Source: an uncultured bacterium (lineage in GTDB: Bacteria; Bacteroidota; Bacteroidia; Sphingobacteriales; Sphingobacteriaceae). Taken from it: a stretch of 32,582 nucleotides of DNA. Shown piece by piece: positions 8,913 to 18,137 of this stretch. The notes below the pieces were generated by a model. That model was not told the origin of the DNA. It made no database searches and worked only from the letters and a program-made list of their open reading frames with translations. Each line of letters begins with the position of its first letter. Positions within the stretch are counted from its first letter, which is position 1. A program made the position numbers and the translations under genes. The stretch lies in assembly GCA_903951325.1 (NCBI GenBank), contig CAJBBN010000044.1:1-32582 (forward strand), in the 5' to 3' direction.

Positions 8913-11120
8913 ATGAAAAGATTTGCTTTGTTAGGCATCACATTATGTTGCAGTTTAATGCTTCATGCACAAGAAAACACCCCTAAAAAAACACTTAATA
9001 ACGAAGATATTTGGGCTAAAAATTACTTTGCTGCAAAAAGCATCAATGGCCTGCTATCTATGAATGATGGTAAAAGATACAGTAGCTTTTACACCGATTC
9101 AAAAACCAAACAAAATTATATTTTGGCTTATAGTTATGCTACCGGAAAAGTAACAGACACCATTGTTAGCGAAGCCGATTTGCAAATTAAACTACCCAAC
9201 GAAATAGTACAAATTAAATTAGAAGATTATTATTTCAGCGAAGACGAAAAGTATATCATTATTACTAATGCCACCGAAAGAATCTATCGTCGTTCTACTA
9301 AATCACTTTGTTATATATATGACAGGAGCACTAAAACGCTGCAAAACCTTTCTGATTATGGCAAACAACAGTTTGCTACCGTTTCACCAGATGGATTAAA
9401 TGTGGCTTTTGCTAGAGAAAACAACCTTTTCATTAGAAATATTGCCACCCGAGCAGAAACAAAAATTACAGATGATGGCGCTTGGGAACAAATTATTAAT
9501 GGTGGAACCGATTGGGTAAATGAAGAAGAATTTGCTTTTACGCGTGCCTTTTTTTGGTCGCCAGATAGTAAAAAAATTGCTTTCTATAAATTTAACGAAA
9601 GCAATGTCAAACGCTTTAGTATGACACAATATGGAGAATTGTATCCTACTTCGTATCAATATAAATACCCAAAAGCTGGTGAAGAAAATGCAACCGTTAG
9701 TTTGCATATTTATGACCTTCAAAATCAACAAACCACTCCAGTAGCAATTGGCAACGATTCGAGCCAATATATTCCTAGAATTAAATGGACCAATCAGCCC
9801 AATACCTTATGTGTGCTAAGATTGAACAGACACCAAGATAATTTAGACTATCTATTAGTTAATGCAAATACCGGAAAATCTACTGTTATTTTAAACGAAA
9901 AGTCAAGTACTTATATTGATATAAATGACGATTTGTATTTTCTAAAAAATTCAAATCAATTTATTATCAGTTCTGAAAAAAATGGTTTTAACCATTTGTA
10001 TTTATACGATTTAAAAGGTAAACTCATCAACCAAATTACCAAAGGAAATTGGGACCTGACTAGCTTTTATGGATTGAATGAAAAAGAAAATACCCTTTAT
10101 TTTCAAGCTGCCGCAGTGAATGCGATGCAAAGAGAAATTTATGCAATTGGAATTGATGGGAAAGGAATGAAGAAATTGTCTACTAGCACAGGCACGAATA
10201 ATGCGACTTTTAGCAATAATTGCGCCTATTATATTAATTTCTATTCCAATGCCAATACCCCTAATTTTATTAGCTTACACGACCAAACCGGTTTGCAAAT
10301 GAGGGTATTAGAAAGCAACGAAAAACTCAATAATAAATTAAATGAATTTGCCTTAAGCAAAAAAGAATTCCTTACCATACCTACTGAGAATAATACATTA
10401 CTCAATGCCTGGATGATTAAACCTGTAGATTTTGATGCAAAGAAAAAATATCCGGTATTTATGTTTTTATATGGTGGACCAGGCTCGCAACAAGTAACAG
10501 ATGCTTGGGGATCTGCAAACTATTTATGGTATCAAATGCTAGCTGCTAAAGGATATATTGTAGTTTGTGTAGATAATAGAGGCACTGGCGCAAGAGGTGC
10601 TGAATTTAAAAAATGTACTTTTTTACAATTAGGAAAACTAGAAATAGCCGATCAAATTAATGCGGCTAAATGGCTGGGTGCACAAAGCTATGTAGATGCT
10701 AGCCGCATTGGCATTCAAGGCTGGAGTTTTGGCGGATACATGTCGGCACTTGCAATTACAAAGGGAGCCGACCAATTTAAAATGGCAATCGCAGTAGCTC
10801 CCGTTACCAATTGGAAATATTACGACTCTATTTATACCGAAAGATATTTGCACACGCCGAAAGAAAACAATGCAGGATATGAAGAAAATTCTCCTATCAA
10901 TTTTGTAGATAAAATAAAAGGTAAGTTTTTAATTATTCATGGTACTGCAGACGACAACGTTCATTTTCAAAATGCTGCAGACATGGTAAGTGCTATGATT
11001 AAAGCCAATAAAAAATTTGAATCTGCGTATTATCCAAATAAAAACCATTCGATTGCCGGCGGCAATACCCGCTTGCATTTGTATAATTTAATGACTGATT
11101 TTATTTTAACGAACCTTTAA
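8913..11120 (+). CDS. S9 family peptidase, dipeptidyl peptidase IV-like
   Basis: Signal peptide, DPP-IV N-terminal beta-propeller features, 'IQGWSFGGYMSALAI' nucleophile, 'IIHGTADDNVHFQ' and 'NKNHSI' (Asp/His). Confidence 0.93.
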   Translation: MKRFALLGITLCCSLMLHAQENTPKKTLNNEDIWAKNYFAAKSINGLLSMNDGKRYSSFYTDSKTKQNYILAYSYATGKVTDTIVSEADLQIKLPNEIVQIKLEDYYFSEDEKYIIITNATERIYRRSTKSLCYIYDRSTKTLQNLSDYGKQQFATVSPDGLNVAFARENNLFIRNIATRAETKITDDGAWEQIINGGTDWVNEEEFAFTRAFFWSPDSKKIAFYKFNESNVKRFSMTQYGELYPTSYQYKYPKAGEENATVSLHIYDLQNQQTTPVAIGNDSSQYIPRIKWTNQPNTLCVLRLNRHQDNLDYLLVNANTGKSTVILNEKSSTYIDINDDLYFLKNSNQFIISSEKNGFNHLYLYDLKGKLINQITKGNWDLTSFYGLNEKENTLYFQAAAVNAMQREIYAIGIDGKGMKKLSTSTGTNNATFSNNCAYYINFYSNANTPNFISLHDQTGLQMRVLESNEKLNNKLNEFALSKKEFLTIPTENNTLLNAWMIKPVDFDAKKKYPVFMFLYGGPGSQQVTDAWGSANYLWYQMLAAKGYIVVCVDNRGTGARGAEFKKCTFLQLGKLEIADQINAAKWLGAQSYVDASRIGIQGWSFGGYMSALAITKGADQFKMAIAVAPVTNWKYYDSIYTERYLHTPKENNAGYEENSPINFVDKIKGKFLIIHGTADDNVHFQNAADMVSAMIKANKKFESAYYPNKNHSIAGGNTRLHLYNLMTDFILTNL

Positions 11121-11126
11121 ACAATA

Positions 11127-12296
11127 TTGAAATACATCACTAAAACCATATGGGTACTCTCGCTCATCAGTTTATTCACTGATATGGCGAGCGAAATGCT
11201 CTATCCAGTTTTACCAATGTATTTACAATCGCTTGGATTTTCTATTGTTTTGATTGGGGTGTTTGAAGGATTTGCCGAAGCATTAACAGGTCTAAGTAAA
11301 GGCTATTTTGGAAAATGGTCTGATAACATTGGCAAAAGAGTGCCATTTGTACAAGCTGGTTATGGCTTGAGTGGAATTGCCAGGCCGCTAATGGTTTTAT
11401 TTGCCAATCCTTTTTGGGTCTTTTTCATGCGCAGCTTCGACAGATTAGGCAAAGGCATTCGAACGGCGGCCCGTGACGCCTTAATCTCAGACGAATCGAC
11501 AGAAGCTAACAAAGCAAAAGTTTTTGGCTTTCATCGCTCGTTAGACACCTTAGGCGCTGTGTTAGGACCATGCATCGCATTAATCTATTTACACTATTAT
11601 CCTGGCGACTATAAAAACTTATTTTTAATTGCTTTTATTCCTGGCTTATTAGCCATACTGAGTTCTGGATTAATTAAAGAAAGTAAGCAAACCCATTTAG
11701 CTAATAATCACGAAAAAATAAAATTAGCGGGCTTTTTTGATTTTTGGAAAAACAGTTCGCGTAATTATAAAAGTTTAGTCATAGGCCTACTTAGCTTCAG
11801 TTTAATTAATAGCTCCGATGTATTTTTATTATTAAAAGCCAAAGAGTTTGGGGTGAATGACAGCTATGTAATAGGGCTATTTATGTTTTATAATTTAATA
11901 TATGCCTTCTTTTCTTTTCCACTTGGCATACTTGCCGATAAAATTGGATTGAAAATAATATTTCTATTTGGCTTATTTATATTTGCCTTCACCTATTTTG
12001 GTATGGCATTTTTTACAGGAAACAAATTACTTATTTTCTTATTTTTTGTTTACGGCCTTTATGCTGCAGCCACCGAAGGTATTGGGAAAGCTTGGATTAG
12101 TAATTTAACTGATCGATCGCAAATGGCTACTGCATTAGGCACCTTTACTAGCTTGCAAAGTATCGCGACCCTAATTTCGAGTAGCGCTGCAGGGCTTATT
12201 TGGTATAGCTTTGGCGCAGACGCACTATTTATATATACAGGCATTGGAACCTGTTTGGTCATCGGCTATTTTGCTTGGTGGGTACCTGCTGCCTAA
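11127..12296 (+). CDS. MFS transporter (TTG start)
   Basis: About 12 TM segments, MFS loop motif 'GYFGKWSDNIGKRVPFVQAG', 'GKGIRTAARDALISD'. ORF begins with TTG at 11127. Confidence 0.88.
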   Translation: MKYITKTIWVLSLISLFTDMASEMLYPVLPMYLQSLGFSIVLIGVFEGFAEALTGLSKGYFGKWSDNIGKRVPFVQAGYGLSGIARPLMVLFANPFWVFFMRSFDRLGKGIRTAARDALISDESTEANKAKVFGFHRSLDTLGAVLGPCIALIYLHYYPGDYKNLFLIAFIPGLLAILSSGLIKESKQTHLANNHEKIKLAGFFDFWKNSSRNYKSLVIGLLSFSLINSSDVFLLLKAKEFGVNDSYVIGLFMFYNLIYAFFSFPLGILADKIGLKIIFLFGLFIFAFTYFGMAFFTGNKLLIFLFFVYGLYAAATEGIGKAWISNLTDRSQMATALGTFTSLQSIATLISSSAAGLIWYSFGADALFIYTGIGTCLVIGYFAWWVPAA

Positions 12297-12300
12297 ACAT

Positions 12301-12334
12301 AAAAAAAGCGAAGAGGTCTCTCTTCGCTTTTTTT
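12301..12334. terminator. Bidirectional intrinsic terminator AAAAAAAGCGAAGAG-GTCT-CTCTTCGCTTTTTTT
   Basis: 15-bp perfect inverted repeat with A7/T7 ends between two convergent genes. Confidence 0.93.
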
Positions 12335-12350
12335 ATTAGGATTAAATATA

Positions 12351-14027
12351 TTACCTCACCCCATGCATTAGTTTTTTCAACTTAGGTGTTAAAGCGAATA
12401 AAATAATCGCAGCTAAACCAGTTAAAATTACAAACACCATAAAGAATTCAAATAAATTATGGATCTCAAATCCTCCAAAAACAGGATTGTGATCTGAAAT
12501 TTGATTTTGAGATAATAAAGTTAATTGTTCTGTTGTAGGTACTACTTTTTTATCTAAAACACCTTGTAAGTCGATGCCTAATTCTTGTGCCTTAATGAAT
12601 TTATCTCCGGTTGCAGGCATAATAGATCCAAGTGTTCCAGCCAATGCATATCCAGATGCATTCGATAAAAAGAACACCCCATATAATAATGACGAAAATC
12701 TTTTAGGAGATAATTTACCTACTAAAGACAAACCGATTGGCGATAAACATAATTCGGCAGCTGTTTGAATTAAGTATAATAAAATTAACCATTTGATTGC
12801 CAATAAGCCCGAGTTGCCTAAATCCTTTACATTGTAAGCAATGATGAAATAACTCAATGCAATTAATGCTAAACCAAAAGATTGTTTCATTGGTGAAATT
12901 GGCTCTCTGTCTTTACTTCTTAAATAATCCCATAACATACTAAATGGAACCGCAAAGGCAACCACAAATAAACCATTAAAGATTTGCACCATAGAAGGTG
13001 GCATGTTCCATCCAAAGAAATTACGGTCGGTTTGGTTATCGGCTATAAAAGTTAAAGAAGAACCGGCTTGCTCAAATGCAGCCCAAAAGAAGATCACAAA
13101 GAATGCAACTATATAAATCACAAAAATACGATCACGCTCAATTTTAGTTAAAGAAGAATCCGAAATAATTAATCCAGCTAAAGTTAAACCACTCGAATAA
13201 ATTAAAGAATAAATTAAATTTTGTCCTAGTTGAAAATGAATAGTCGCACCTAAAACAAAGAATGCGATTACCGCAGTGATTAATGCTCTATTTGAAAATA
13301 CTGCCTTTTGAGACTCCCCTTCTTCGAAATCTGAACTTTCATTTTTCGAAGGTAAGCCTCCAAGTGGTTTACCATCTGGCGTAACAACATATTTATTTTT
13401 TAAGAAATAAAATACAGCTGTACCAATAATCATTGCCATAGATGCCGCTAAGAATCCATATTTAAAAGCGTGAATATCTCTAATGCCAGCAGCATCCTTC
13501 ACATCACCAATTAATGGACAAATTAATTGACCTAAGAATGCTCCTAAGTTAATACCCATATAAAAGATAGTGAATGCCGTATCTAATTTATTTTTTTCTT
13601 GTTTAGGATATAAACTGCCCACCATACTCGAAATGTTTGGTTTGAAAAAACCATTTCCAAAAATGATGATTCCTAAAGCAGACCACATTAAAGTATTGGC
13701 AAGTGGTAAATTGGTGCCAAAAACACTGGCACTTGCAAAAAGTAAAAACTGTCCAACAGCCATCATTAAACCGCCAAGTAATATGCAGTTTCTGTTTCCA
13801 AAAAAACGATCGGCGATAAAACCACCAAGCATTGGGGTTAAATAACATAATCCTAAAAATCCTCCATAAATTAAAGAAGCATCTTCTTCTTTCATCATTA
13901 AAGAATTTACTAAGAACAAAGTTAAAATGGCGCGCATTCCATAAAAATTGAAACGCTCCCACATTTCTGTTCCAAATAAAACCCAAAGTCCTTTAGGATG
14001 GGCCGATTTTGTTGCGGTATTAGTCAT
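12351..14027 (-). CDS. Peptide MFS transporter, POT/PTR family
   Basis: 'GTEMWERFNFYGMRAILTLFL', 'GGFIADRFFGNRNCILLGG', 'FTIFYMGINLGAFLGQLI' POT signatures. Confidence 0.94.
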   Translation of the reverse strand: MTNTATKSAHPKGLWVLFGTEMWERFNFYGMRAILTLFLVNSLMMKEEDASLIYGGFLGLCYLTPMLGGFIADRFFGNRNCILLGGLMMAVGQFLLFASASVFGTNLPLANTLMWSALGIIIFGNGFFKPNISSMVGSLYPKQEKNKLDTAFTIFYMGINLGAFLGQLICPLIGDVKDAAGIRDIHAFKYGFLAASMAMIIGTAVFYFLKNKYVVTPDGKPLGGLPSKNESSDFEEGESQKAVFSNRALITAVIAFFVLGATIHFQLGQNLIYSLIYSSGLTLAGLIISDSSLTKIERDRIFVIYIVAFFVIFFWAAFEQAGSSLTFIADNQTDRNFFGWNMPPSMVQIFNGLFVVAFAVPFSMLWDYLRSKDREPISPMKQSFGLALIALSYFIIAYNVKDLGNSGLLAIKWLILLYLIQTAAELCLSPIGLSLVGKLSPKRFSSLLYGVFFLSNASGYALAGTLGSIMPATGDKFIKAQELGIDLQGVLDKKVVPTTEQLTLLSQNQISDHNPVFGGFEIHNLFEFFMVFVILTGLAAIILFALTPKLKKLMHGVR

Positions 14028-14083
14028 ATTTTTTCTTTTTAATTAAAAATGGTTAGGTACTCATGTGTACTTTTTACAATCTG

Positions 14084-14113
14084 CAAGATACTTTTTGAAA
14101 TCCTTTTTACAAA
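14084..14113 (-). promoter_or_regulatory. Candidate promoter for the POT gene: TTTG-N19-TATCTTG
   Basis: On the minus strand: TTTG (14113-14110), 19-nt spacer, TATCTTG (14090-14084), which is one T short of TAnnTTTG. About 57 nt upstream of the ATG. Confidence 0.4.
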
Positions 14114-14287
14114 CTTTAATTAAGCACATAGTAAATTAACTGATTTACAAGTATTTATAGCATACGATTGTGAATTAAACCCGCTCCTGTGATGGAGGAA
14201 TTTATGCATAGGCTTGGTATTAATAAGAGAAATTTTTGAATCTAAATGCTATATTTATTTTTATAATTTGAACAATCAAAAAAATAC

Positions 14288-16375
14288 ATGGAAGAAAATA
14301 AACTATTTAAACCATTTGTGCCCGACGAAAGTAAGATGGCAGAGTTTACCTTAAAGTCTATTTTACTTGGTAGTGTTTTTGGAATTATTTTTGGCGCAGC
14401 TACTGTTTATTTAGCACTAAAAGCGGGTCTAACTGTATCTGCTTCTATTCCAATTGCGGTTATTGCCATCACCCTAGGAAAGAAATTTTTTAATACCACC
14501 ATTTTAGAAAATAATATTATCCAAACAACAGGATCTGCTGGCGAATCAATTGCAGCCGGCGTGGTTTTTACACTTCCTGGTTTTTTATTTTTAAGTGCCA
14601 ATGAAAATGGCAGCAGTAGTGGCGAAATGTATTTTGGATATATCAGCATTTTAACCTTGGCCATCTTTGGTGGAATATTAGGCACCTTAATGATGATTCC
14701 TCTGAGAAGATCATTGATTGTAAAAGAGCACGAAAGCCTGCCATACCCCGAAGGTACTGCCTGTGCAGCAGTTTTAAAGGCGGGTGAAAAAGGTGGAGAT
14801 TTTGCGAAGACTGCTTTTCAAGGTTTGGGCTTTGCCATTGTATATGCTTTTTTACAAAAAGTATTTCATGTGATTGCCGAAGCGCCAGAATTTGTGACCA
14901 AACAAACCAATAAGTTTTTTCCGTCGGCAAATATAGCCGGCGAAATTACTCCCGAATATTTAGGCGTGGGTTATATTATTGGATTTAAAATTGCAGGTGT
15001 GTTAGTTGCAGGTGGCGTAATTGCTTGGCTAGGTTTAATTCCATTATTAGCAACGGTAGTGCCCATGGACACCACGGCTGCCCAATTAGTAAAACTAGGT
15101 TATTTAAAAGATTTAGCGACTGCAGGTGGCCCCGGTAATTGGAATCCAATGACGCAAACTTTTACGGATACCGCAGGCGCAATTTACAGAGCATATATTC
15201 GTCAGATAGGTGCAGGCGCAGTAGCCGCAGGCGGTTTCATCACGCTATTTAAAACCATACCAACCATTATTGCTTCTTTTAAAGATAGCATGGCCAGTAG
15301 CAAAACCAATGAAAATTATCAAAAAGTTAAAAGAACAGAACAAGATTTAAATATTAAAATAGTTTTATTTGGCAGCATCGGACTTATTATTTTAATGACT
15401 TTGTTACCCCAAATTCCAGGCAATTCGATATTCAATAAATTATTAATTGGCGTGTTAGTCGTTTTATTTGGTGCATTTTTTGTGACGGTATCTTCTAGAA
15501 TTGTTGGATTAATTGGCTCCTCGAATAATCCCATTTCGGGAATGACCATTGCTACTTTAATGGGCACTTGTTTAGTTTTTATTGCCATTGGCTGGACAGG
15601 TAAAGTCTACGAACCAATGGCATTAGTAGTTGGCGGCATGATCTGTATTGCAGCTGCAAACGCAGGAGCCACTTCTCAAGATTTAAAAACAGGTTACCTC
15701 ATTGGCGCAACTCCTAAATACCAACAAATGGCATTGTTTGTAGGCGCAATTGTTTCTTCTATTTTTATAGGCTTAACCGTTAAAATTCTAGACACTCCTA
15801 CCACAGAAATGTTAAATCAAGGCATACACCATGCCATTGGTTCGGATGCTTATCCCGCGCCACAAGGCACGTTGATGGCAACATTAATCAAAGGAATTTT
15901 ATCCTATAATTTAGATTGGCAATTTGTATTGGTAGGTGTTTTTCTTTCTATCACTATGGAATTATGTGGGGTAAACTCTTTATCGTTTGCCGTAGGTGCT
16001 TACTTGCCATTGTCTACTACCCTACCCATTTTTGCCGGTGGCTGTATTAAAAAAGGAGTTACTTTTATGCAAACGCGTAAAGGCGAAGCACCCGAAGACG
16101 AAGAACTAGGCAAAGGAAGTTTATTTGCCACCGGATTGGTTGCTGGCGGTGCATTGGCAGGAGTGCTCATTGCCATGTTAACCGTAAATTACAGCAGTAT
16201 TGTCAGTAATGAATTTTTAAAAAATGCATTAAATACCATGAGTAATTTTACCAATAATTTAAATTTACAATCTAGTATTTTACAATATATCAACCAAGAA
16301 AACTATTATTTAATTGGAACCATCGCCTTTATATTAATGGGTGCAACGCTTTGGAGAGTAGCCTTAAAAAAATAA
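14288..16375 (+). CDS. OPT family oligopeptide transporter
   Basis: 'LKSILLGSVFGIIFGAATVYLALKAGLTVSASIPIAVIAITL', 'NNIIQTTGSAGESIAAGVVFTLPG', 'LPYPEGTACAAVLKAGE'. Confidence 0.94.
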   Translation: MEENKLFKPFVPDESKMAEFTLKSILLGSVFGIIFGAATVYLALKAGLTVSASIPIAVIAITLGKKFFNTTILENNIIQTTGSAGESIAAGVVFTLPGFLFLSANENGSSSGEMYFGYISILTLAIFGGILGTLMMIPLRRSLIVKEHESLPYPEGTACAAVLKAGEKGGDFAKTAFQGLGFAIVYAFLQKVFHVIAEAPEFVTKQTNKFFPSANIAGEITPEYLGVGYIIGFKIAGVLVAGGVIAWLGLIPLLATVVPMDTTAAQLVKLGYLKDLATAGGPGNWNPMTQTFTDTAGAIYRAYIRQIGAGAVAAGGFITLFKTIPTIIASFKDSMASSKTNENYQKVKRTEQDLNIKIVLFGSIGLIILMTLLPQIPGNSIFNKLLIGVLVVLFGAFFVTVSSRIVGLIGSSNNPISGMTIATLMGTCLVFIAIGWTGKVYEPMALVVGGMICIAAANAGATSQDLKTGYLIGATPKYQQMALFVGAIVSSIFIGLTVKILDTPTTEMLNQGIHHAIGSDAYPAPQGTLMATLIKGILSYNLDWQFVLVGVFLSITMELCGVNSLSFAVGAYLPLSTTLPIFAGGCIKKGVTFMQTRKGEAPEDEELGKGSLFATGLVAGGALAGVLIAMLTVNYSSIVSNEFLKNALNTMSNFTNNLNLQSSILQYINQENYYLIGTIAFILMGATLWRVALKK

Positions 16376-16378
16376 ATT

Positions 16379-18109
16379 ATGAAAAAACTACTGATCGTTA
16401 TTGCGGCAATGAGTTTAATTGCCTGTAAACAAAACAAACCCTCAACTGCAATAGTGCAAAACCAAAATTTTGATGACTATAAAGAAAACTTTATCAATTC
16501 TTTATGGACCATTTACCCTAACTGGGCTAGTAGCATTGGCTTTCATAAGAACGATAGCCTACTTACTATACCCGATGATGCGCAAAGAAAAAACGAAATT
16601 GCATTTGCTGAAAGTCAATTAGATAGCTTAGCTTTATTTAATATAGATAGCTTAAACAATCAAAATAAAACTGATTTTTATTTAATAGAGAATCAATTAA
16701 AATCGAGCATTTGGAGTATTCAAAAGTTTAAATCATATCAATGGAATCCAGCACAGTATAATGTTTCGGAAGGTTTTGCAGAAATTATCAATAATAACTA
16801 TGCACCATTAGCGCAAAGATTAGCAGCAGTAAAAGAAAGATTAAAATTCGTTCCTGCATATTACGAAGCCGCTAAAAAAAATATACAAAATCCAACCGCA
16901 GAACATACTGCATTAGCTATTGATCAAAACACTGGAGGCCTTTCTGTGTTCGAGGTAGACTTAGTGCAGGCATTAACAAAATCAAGCATCTCGGCACAAG
17001 AAAAAGAAAAAATAACGAGCCTTTCTAAAGATGCTATTTCGGCGATTCAATCTTATTGCACTTTTTTAAAAGAACTTAAAAATGAGCAACCAAAATCTTT
17101 TAGAATTGGAAAAGAATTGTACGAAGAAAAATTTGCCTTTGATATTCAATCAAATTATACTGCCCAAGGTATTTACGAAAAAGCAATAAGTCATAAAAAA
17201 GAATTGCATCAAAAAATGTTTGCCATTACCAAACAATTATGGCCTAAATATTTTAAAACAGAAACCTGTCCGAGCGATTCATTAATAGCCATTAAAAAAA
17301 TGATAGACCGACTATCGGTTGAACATGTGAAGCCTAGCGAGTTTCAAGCAGCTATCGACAAACAAATTCCCATGTTAGTTGAATTTATAAAAAATAAAAA
17401 CCTAATTTATATCGATCCTTCTAAGCCATTAGTTGTAAGAAAAGAGCCAGCGTATATGGCTGGAGTAGCCGGTGCTTCTATCTCTTCGCCTGGGCCTTAC
17501 GATAAAAATGGAAATACTTATTATAATGTAGGTTCTTTATCCGGCTGGGATGAGGCCACAGCTGAAAGTTATTTGAGAGAATACAATCAATATATTTTAC
17601 AAATTTTAAATATCCACGAAGCCATACCCGGACATTATACCCAATTGGTTTATGCCAATCAATCGCCAAGTTTAATTAAATCTATTTTGGGAAATGGCGC
17701 AATGATAGAGGGTTGGGCGGTGTACACCGAAAAAATGATGCTTGAAAATGGCTATGGCAATAACGATCCCGCTATGTGGTTAATGTATTATAAATGGAAT
17801 TTAAGAAGCACTTGCAATACCATTATTGATTACAGCATTCAAGTAAACAATATGCAAAAAGAAGCGGTAATTGATTTATTAACGAAAGAAGCGTTTCAGC
17901 AACAAGCCGAAGCAGAAGGAAAGTGGAAACGCGCAACATTAACACAGGTGCAGCTTTGCTCTTATTTTACTGGATTCACCGAGATTGTTGATTTAAGAGA
18001 AGCTATCAAAAACAAAGAAAAAGAACAATTCGATTTAAAGAAATTTCACGAAACATTTTTAAGTTTTGGCAGTGCACCTGTCAAATATATTGCGGAACTC
18101 ATGCAATAA
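16379..18109 (+). CDS. DUF885 family protein (putative metallopeptidase-like lipoprotein)
   Basis: Lipobox-like 'MSLIACKQ', 'IHEAIPGHYTQLVYA' (HExxPGH motif), 'EGWAVYTEKMMLE'. Confidence 0.9.
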   Translation: MKKLLIVIAAMSLIACKQNKPSTAIVQNQNFDDYKENFINSLWTIYPNWASSIGFHKNDSLLTIPDDAQRKNEIAFAESQLDSLALFNIDSLNNQNKTDFYLIENQLKSSIWSIQKFKSYQWNPAQYNVSEGFAEIINNNYAPLAQRLAAVKERLKFVPAYYEAAKKNIQNPTAEHTALAIDQNTGGLSVFEVDLVQALTKSSISAQEKEKITSLSKDAISAIQSYCTFLKELKNEQPKSFRIGKELYEEKFAFDIQSNYTAQGIYEKAISHKKELHQKMFAITKQLWPKYFKTETCPSDSLIAIKKMIDRLSVEHVKPSEFQAAIDKQIPMLVEFIKNKNLIYIDPSKPLVVRKEPAYMAGVAGASISSPGPYDKNGNTYYNVGSLSGWDEATAESYLREYNQYILQILNIHEAIPGHYTQLVYANQSPSLIKSILGNGAMIEGWAVYTEKMMLENGYGNNDPAMWLMYYKWNLRSTCNTIIDYSIQVNNMQKEAVIDLLTKEAFQQQAEAEGKWKRATLTQVQLCSYFTGFTEIVDLREAIKNKEKEQFDLKKFHETFLSFGSAPVKYIAELMQ

Positions 18110-18137
18110 AAAAAGCCGGCACATGCCGGCTTTTTTT
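18108..18137. terminator. Bidirectional intrinsic terminator AAAAAAAGCCGGCA-CA-TGCCGGCTTTTTTT
   Basis: Perfect GC-rich stem with A7/T7 flanks between convergent CDS stops. It overlaps both stop codons. Confidence 0.95.

Noticed and set aside
9396-9767. 123-aa minus-strand ORF
   Set aside because: Antisense to the well-supported S9 peptidase CDS; no recognisable protein features.
13603-13986. 127-aa minus-strand ORF rich in Phe/Trp/Arg
   Set aside because: Lies in an alternative frame inside the POT transporter gene; composition is typical of an out-of-frame translation of hydrophobic codons.
14181-14240. CTCC-TGTGAT-GGAG mini-hairpin and a 15-codon ORF (MEEFMHRLGINKRNF) upstream of OPT, considered as a leader peptide or riboswitch
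   Set aside because: The stem is only 4 bp, the ORF is short and lacks codon bias typical of attenuators, and no known riboswitch core is visible.
14262-14270. TATAATTTG upstream of OPT as a -7 box (a similar string lies upstream of the YhiN-like gene at 21249-21257, minus)
   Set aside because: Spacing inside the box is off by one from TAnnTTTG and no -33 box is at the right distance; too weak to call.
14407-15588. Minus-strand ORFs of 92, 95 and 89 aa over the OPT gene
   Set aside because: Antisense to a conserved membrane transporter; no independent coding evidence.
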